A stretch of 64,000 nucleotides of DNA from Pseudoalteromonas luteoviolacea S2607. GTDB taxonomy: Bacteria > Pseudomonadota > Gammaproteobacteria > Enterobacterales > Alteromonadaceae. The stretch spans positions 310,001-374,000 of the forward strand of contig NZ_AUXV01000072.1 in NCBI RefSeq assembly GCF_001625575.1. Reading direction: 5' to 3'. The notes beneath the pieces are model-generated. The model was not told the DNA's origin. It saw nothing but the letters and a program-made list of their open reading frames with translations, and made no database searches. The first letter of the stretch is position 1; each line of letters begins with the position of its first letter. A program made the translations under genes and the position numbers. This document shows positions 62,230 through 64,000 of the stretch, in pieces.

Positions 62230-64000
62230 TTAGTTTGTTGTTTGTGAACCTGAGCCTTTGTTTTCATACACAAACGGTGTAAGTAGAGTTACAAGTTCAG
62301 CTATATCTTGATGCTCAAAAATACCTGATATTCCCATAGGGTCGATATTACTGAACGGTGATTCAAATAATTGGCTTTGACTGATCACACCGTGTTCACC
62401 AATAAAGTTTTCTAACATTCTTAAAAACTGCACTTGTTTATGCGTTAGTTGCGGATGGTCGTTTAGAAATGCCGCAAAGTGCTTTTGTACAAATTTAATA
62501 TCCAGTCCTATAAGTGAACGCAAAGTAGTCTGTAAATCTTCAGCAGTACGACCATAAAACTCATTAAGGACTGAAATATCAACACCTGGATGTTGAACCA
62601 ATATTGTAGAAACTAAACTATCTAGCTCTTCTGGTTTAACTTCTTTACCTTCATAAACGTTGGTTAATACTGGATTAGTGCTTAACATTTTTTTTAAAAT
62701 TTTAGCAGTACGTTCGCGATACAATAAGGCTTGTGATTCATCAGTTAATGTTACTTTACGCTCTTCATCCTGTATTTTGTCTTTATCTTCCGCTGTAGAC
62801 GTTTTTAAGCCGCCATTAATTGGGCCTTGTTTACGCTTTTTATACTTCATTACTTCACGTAATTCAGTGCGGATATTTTCTAATGACTCAACTGAAACAT
62901 TATCCCAAAAATCTTTTGATTTTACTTGTTCAATTAGAGTTTCTTTCCTTCTAACAGCACCAATATTTACAGCTAGCTCATCAAGCTCAGCAATAAGAGC
63001 TATCTTTAAATCATTTAAGCTAGATGATGAATTTAATACCGCCCGCTGTAGCTCTACAATTGAGCGGTCGAACATGATTGCATCTTTATCTCGGACAACA
63101 CGTTGCGCCATCAATGGTGAGATAACATCCATCAAGAGCTTTTGTGTTGATGCATCAAAATCATCAATTGCCGATGTTTGCTGAAGAATATGAACATTAC
63201 GTAACTCACGCTTAACAACTACCGCCGTTTGGGGAAGGTCATTAATGTCCTGTCTAAGTAAGTTCTTCGCTAAATCAAAAGATTTTTTTGCTGTTATACC
63301 TTTTAATAAAGATTGTTTAGCTAATTCAAATCGGGCTTCAAATAATAATTGTAGGCTTGGCTTAGAACTTGTCAGTTCAACCTCTTGGTACTCTTCTTCA
63401 AAGAAGGCAAAATTGCCAAAATGATCGAAGATCCAAAACTCTTGTTTGTGATTCGGATGGGTATGATCATCTTCATCGGCAGGTCCAAATAGCTGAGGAC
63501 ACAAACGGGTTCCTCGGCCAATCATTTGATGGAACTTAACCCAAGAACGAACAGGTTTAGCAAACACCAAGTTAACTACTTCTGGAACATCAATGCCCGT
63601 ATCCATCATGTCTACAGATATTGCGATTCTGAATTCATTTGTGCCTTTTTTAAATTCTTTAATTAATGCTTCGGCATTACGCACTTTATTGTGAATAACC
63701 TTACAAACGCGATCACCGTATTGTGGATAATTTTCTTTAAATACTTTGGCTAAGTTCTGAGCATGTGGCTGGCTTTGAGCAAACACAATTGTTTTGCCGA
63801 TTAAGCCATTAGTATCTTTGATACCATTATTCATTAGATTTTCTAGTAATAAACGATCTGTATCATCACTTTGAATTTTTCGACCAATATCCTTACCTGC
63901 AATTCTAGTTCGCTTAGCTTCTTCTTCACCTAGGTCTTCTTCTAACTGTGCTTTTTGTTCATCAGTTAAGTCGCTATAACAAATACCTTCACGTAAAAAT
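62230..64000 (-). CDS. hsdR: Type I restriction enzyme HsdR, C-terminal part (runs off window)
   Basis: The frame is open to position 64000, so only the last 590 or so residues are present; the N-terminal nuclease and helicase motifs I-III lie outside. Visible are GKTIVFAQSQPHAQNLAKVF (motif IV region), FRIAISVDMMDTGIDVPEV (motif V) and FHQMIGRGTRLCP (motif VI), then a helical C-terminal domain that binds HsdM, with EMNGVISQSQLF-like text near FIGEHGVISQSQLFESPF. The 3' end lies 46 nt before hsdM. The internal ATG at 63834 is not the true start. Confidence 0.93.
   Translation of the reverse strand, partial: FLREGICYSDLTDEQKAQLEEDLGEEEAKRTRIAGKDIGRKIQSDDTDRLLLENLMNNGIKDTNGLIGKTIVFAQSQPHAQNLAKVFKENYPQYGDRVCKVIHNKVRNAEALIKEFKKGTNEFRIAISVDMMDTGIDVPEVVNLVFAKPVRSWVKFHQMIGRGTRLCPQLFGPADEDDHTHPNHKQEFWIFDHFGNFAFFEEEYQEVELTSSKPSLQLLFEARFELAKQSLLKGITAKKSFDLAKNLLRQDINDLPQTAVVVKRELRNVHILQQTSAIDDFDASTQKLLMDVISPLMAQRVVRDKDAIMFDRSIVELQRAVLNSSSSLNDLKIALIAELDELAVNIGAVRRKETLIEQVKSKDFWDNVSVESLENIRTELREVMKYKKRKQGPINGGLKTSTAEDKDKIQDEERKVTLTDESQALLYRERTAKILKKMLSTNPVLTNVYEGKEVKPEELDSLVSTILVQHPGVDISVLNEFYGRTAEDLQTTLRSLIGLDIKFVQKHFAAFLNDHPQLTHKQVQFLRMLENFIGEHGVISQSQLFESPFSNIDPMGISGIFEHQDIAELVTLLTPFVYENKGSGSQTTN

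Overview
The window looks like chromosomal DNA of a marine gammaproteobacterium of the Pseudoalteromonas/Alteromonadales type. This is inferred from the gene families (stand-alone ArgA with ARG boxes, SpeD/SpeE, TcyP-like carrier, DUF6172, DUF3859), AT-rich composition and many short intergenic repeats; no rRNA or tRNA is present to confirm it.

Positions 1-4,560 are housekeeping: an AbgT-type transporter cut by the window edge, a small peptide with a Gly-Gly leader, argA behind tandem ARG boxes, and a VC0807-like membrane protein. Positions 4,688-9,168 hold an RNA-repair operon: rtcB, prfH, an LMW-phosphatase-like gene, an RNA ligase, and an HD-Pnk end-healing enzyme. It combines 3'-phosphate ligation (RtcB), classical healing and sealing (HD-Pnk plus ligase) and a release-factor homologue for stalled ribosomes. 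Two leaders inside it begin with a strong Shine-Dalgarno and a tiny ORF (13 codons before rtcB; AUG directly followed by UAA before the ligase) and fold into structures. In the second, an 11-bp perfect inverted repeat joins the AUG-UAA to the ligase ribosome-binding site. This is the most unusual thing in the window.

Positions 9,200-25,800 are mixed core and accessory genes: LysR/cytochrome b561, tcyP, an NHL-propeller/MCP sensory cluster, speD-speE and an ABC exporter, plus a second Gly-Gly leader peptide (15,584).

Positions 21,600-41,500 are dominated by one repeat family (core GGGGTCAGAGTC between ATCAATG-type arms), seen as single units and inverted pairs. Its likely mobiliser, a RAYT transposase, lies at 25,817-26,533 between two inverted copies. 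Ten genes end within about 25 nt of a copy, always in the same orientation relative to the gene. A parvulin gene and its REP are duplicated as a pseudogene at 33.0 kb. A third Gly-Gly leader peptide lies at 33,509.

Positions 42,000-51,100 hold a decayed Tn7-like transposon: tnsA, tnsB and tnsC carry nonsense or frameshift lesions, while two TniQ/TnsD genes, a DUF2384 gene and a 496-aa membrane-anchored gene stay open. Positions 51,172-64,000 are a single-strand defence island: type I restriction-modification (hsdR cut by the edge, hsdM, hsdS), a cytosolic-type 5'-nucleotidase, a DUF3696 ATPase overlapping an HDRY-motif protein, McrBC, and a DUF2130 nuclease-like protein. The 5'-nucleotidase/DUF3696/HDRY block is a candidate uncharacterised defence module.
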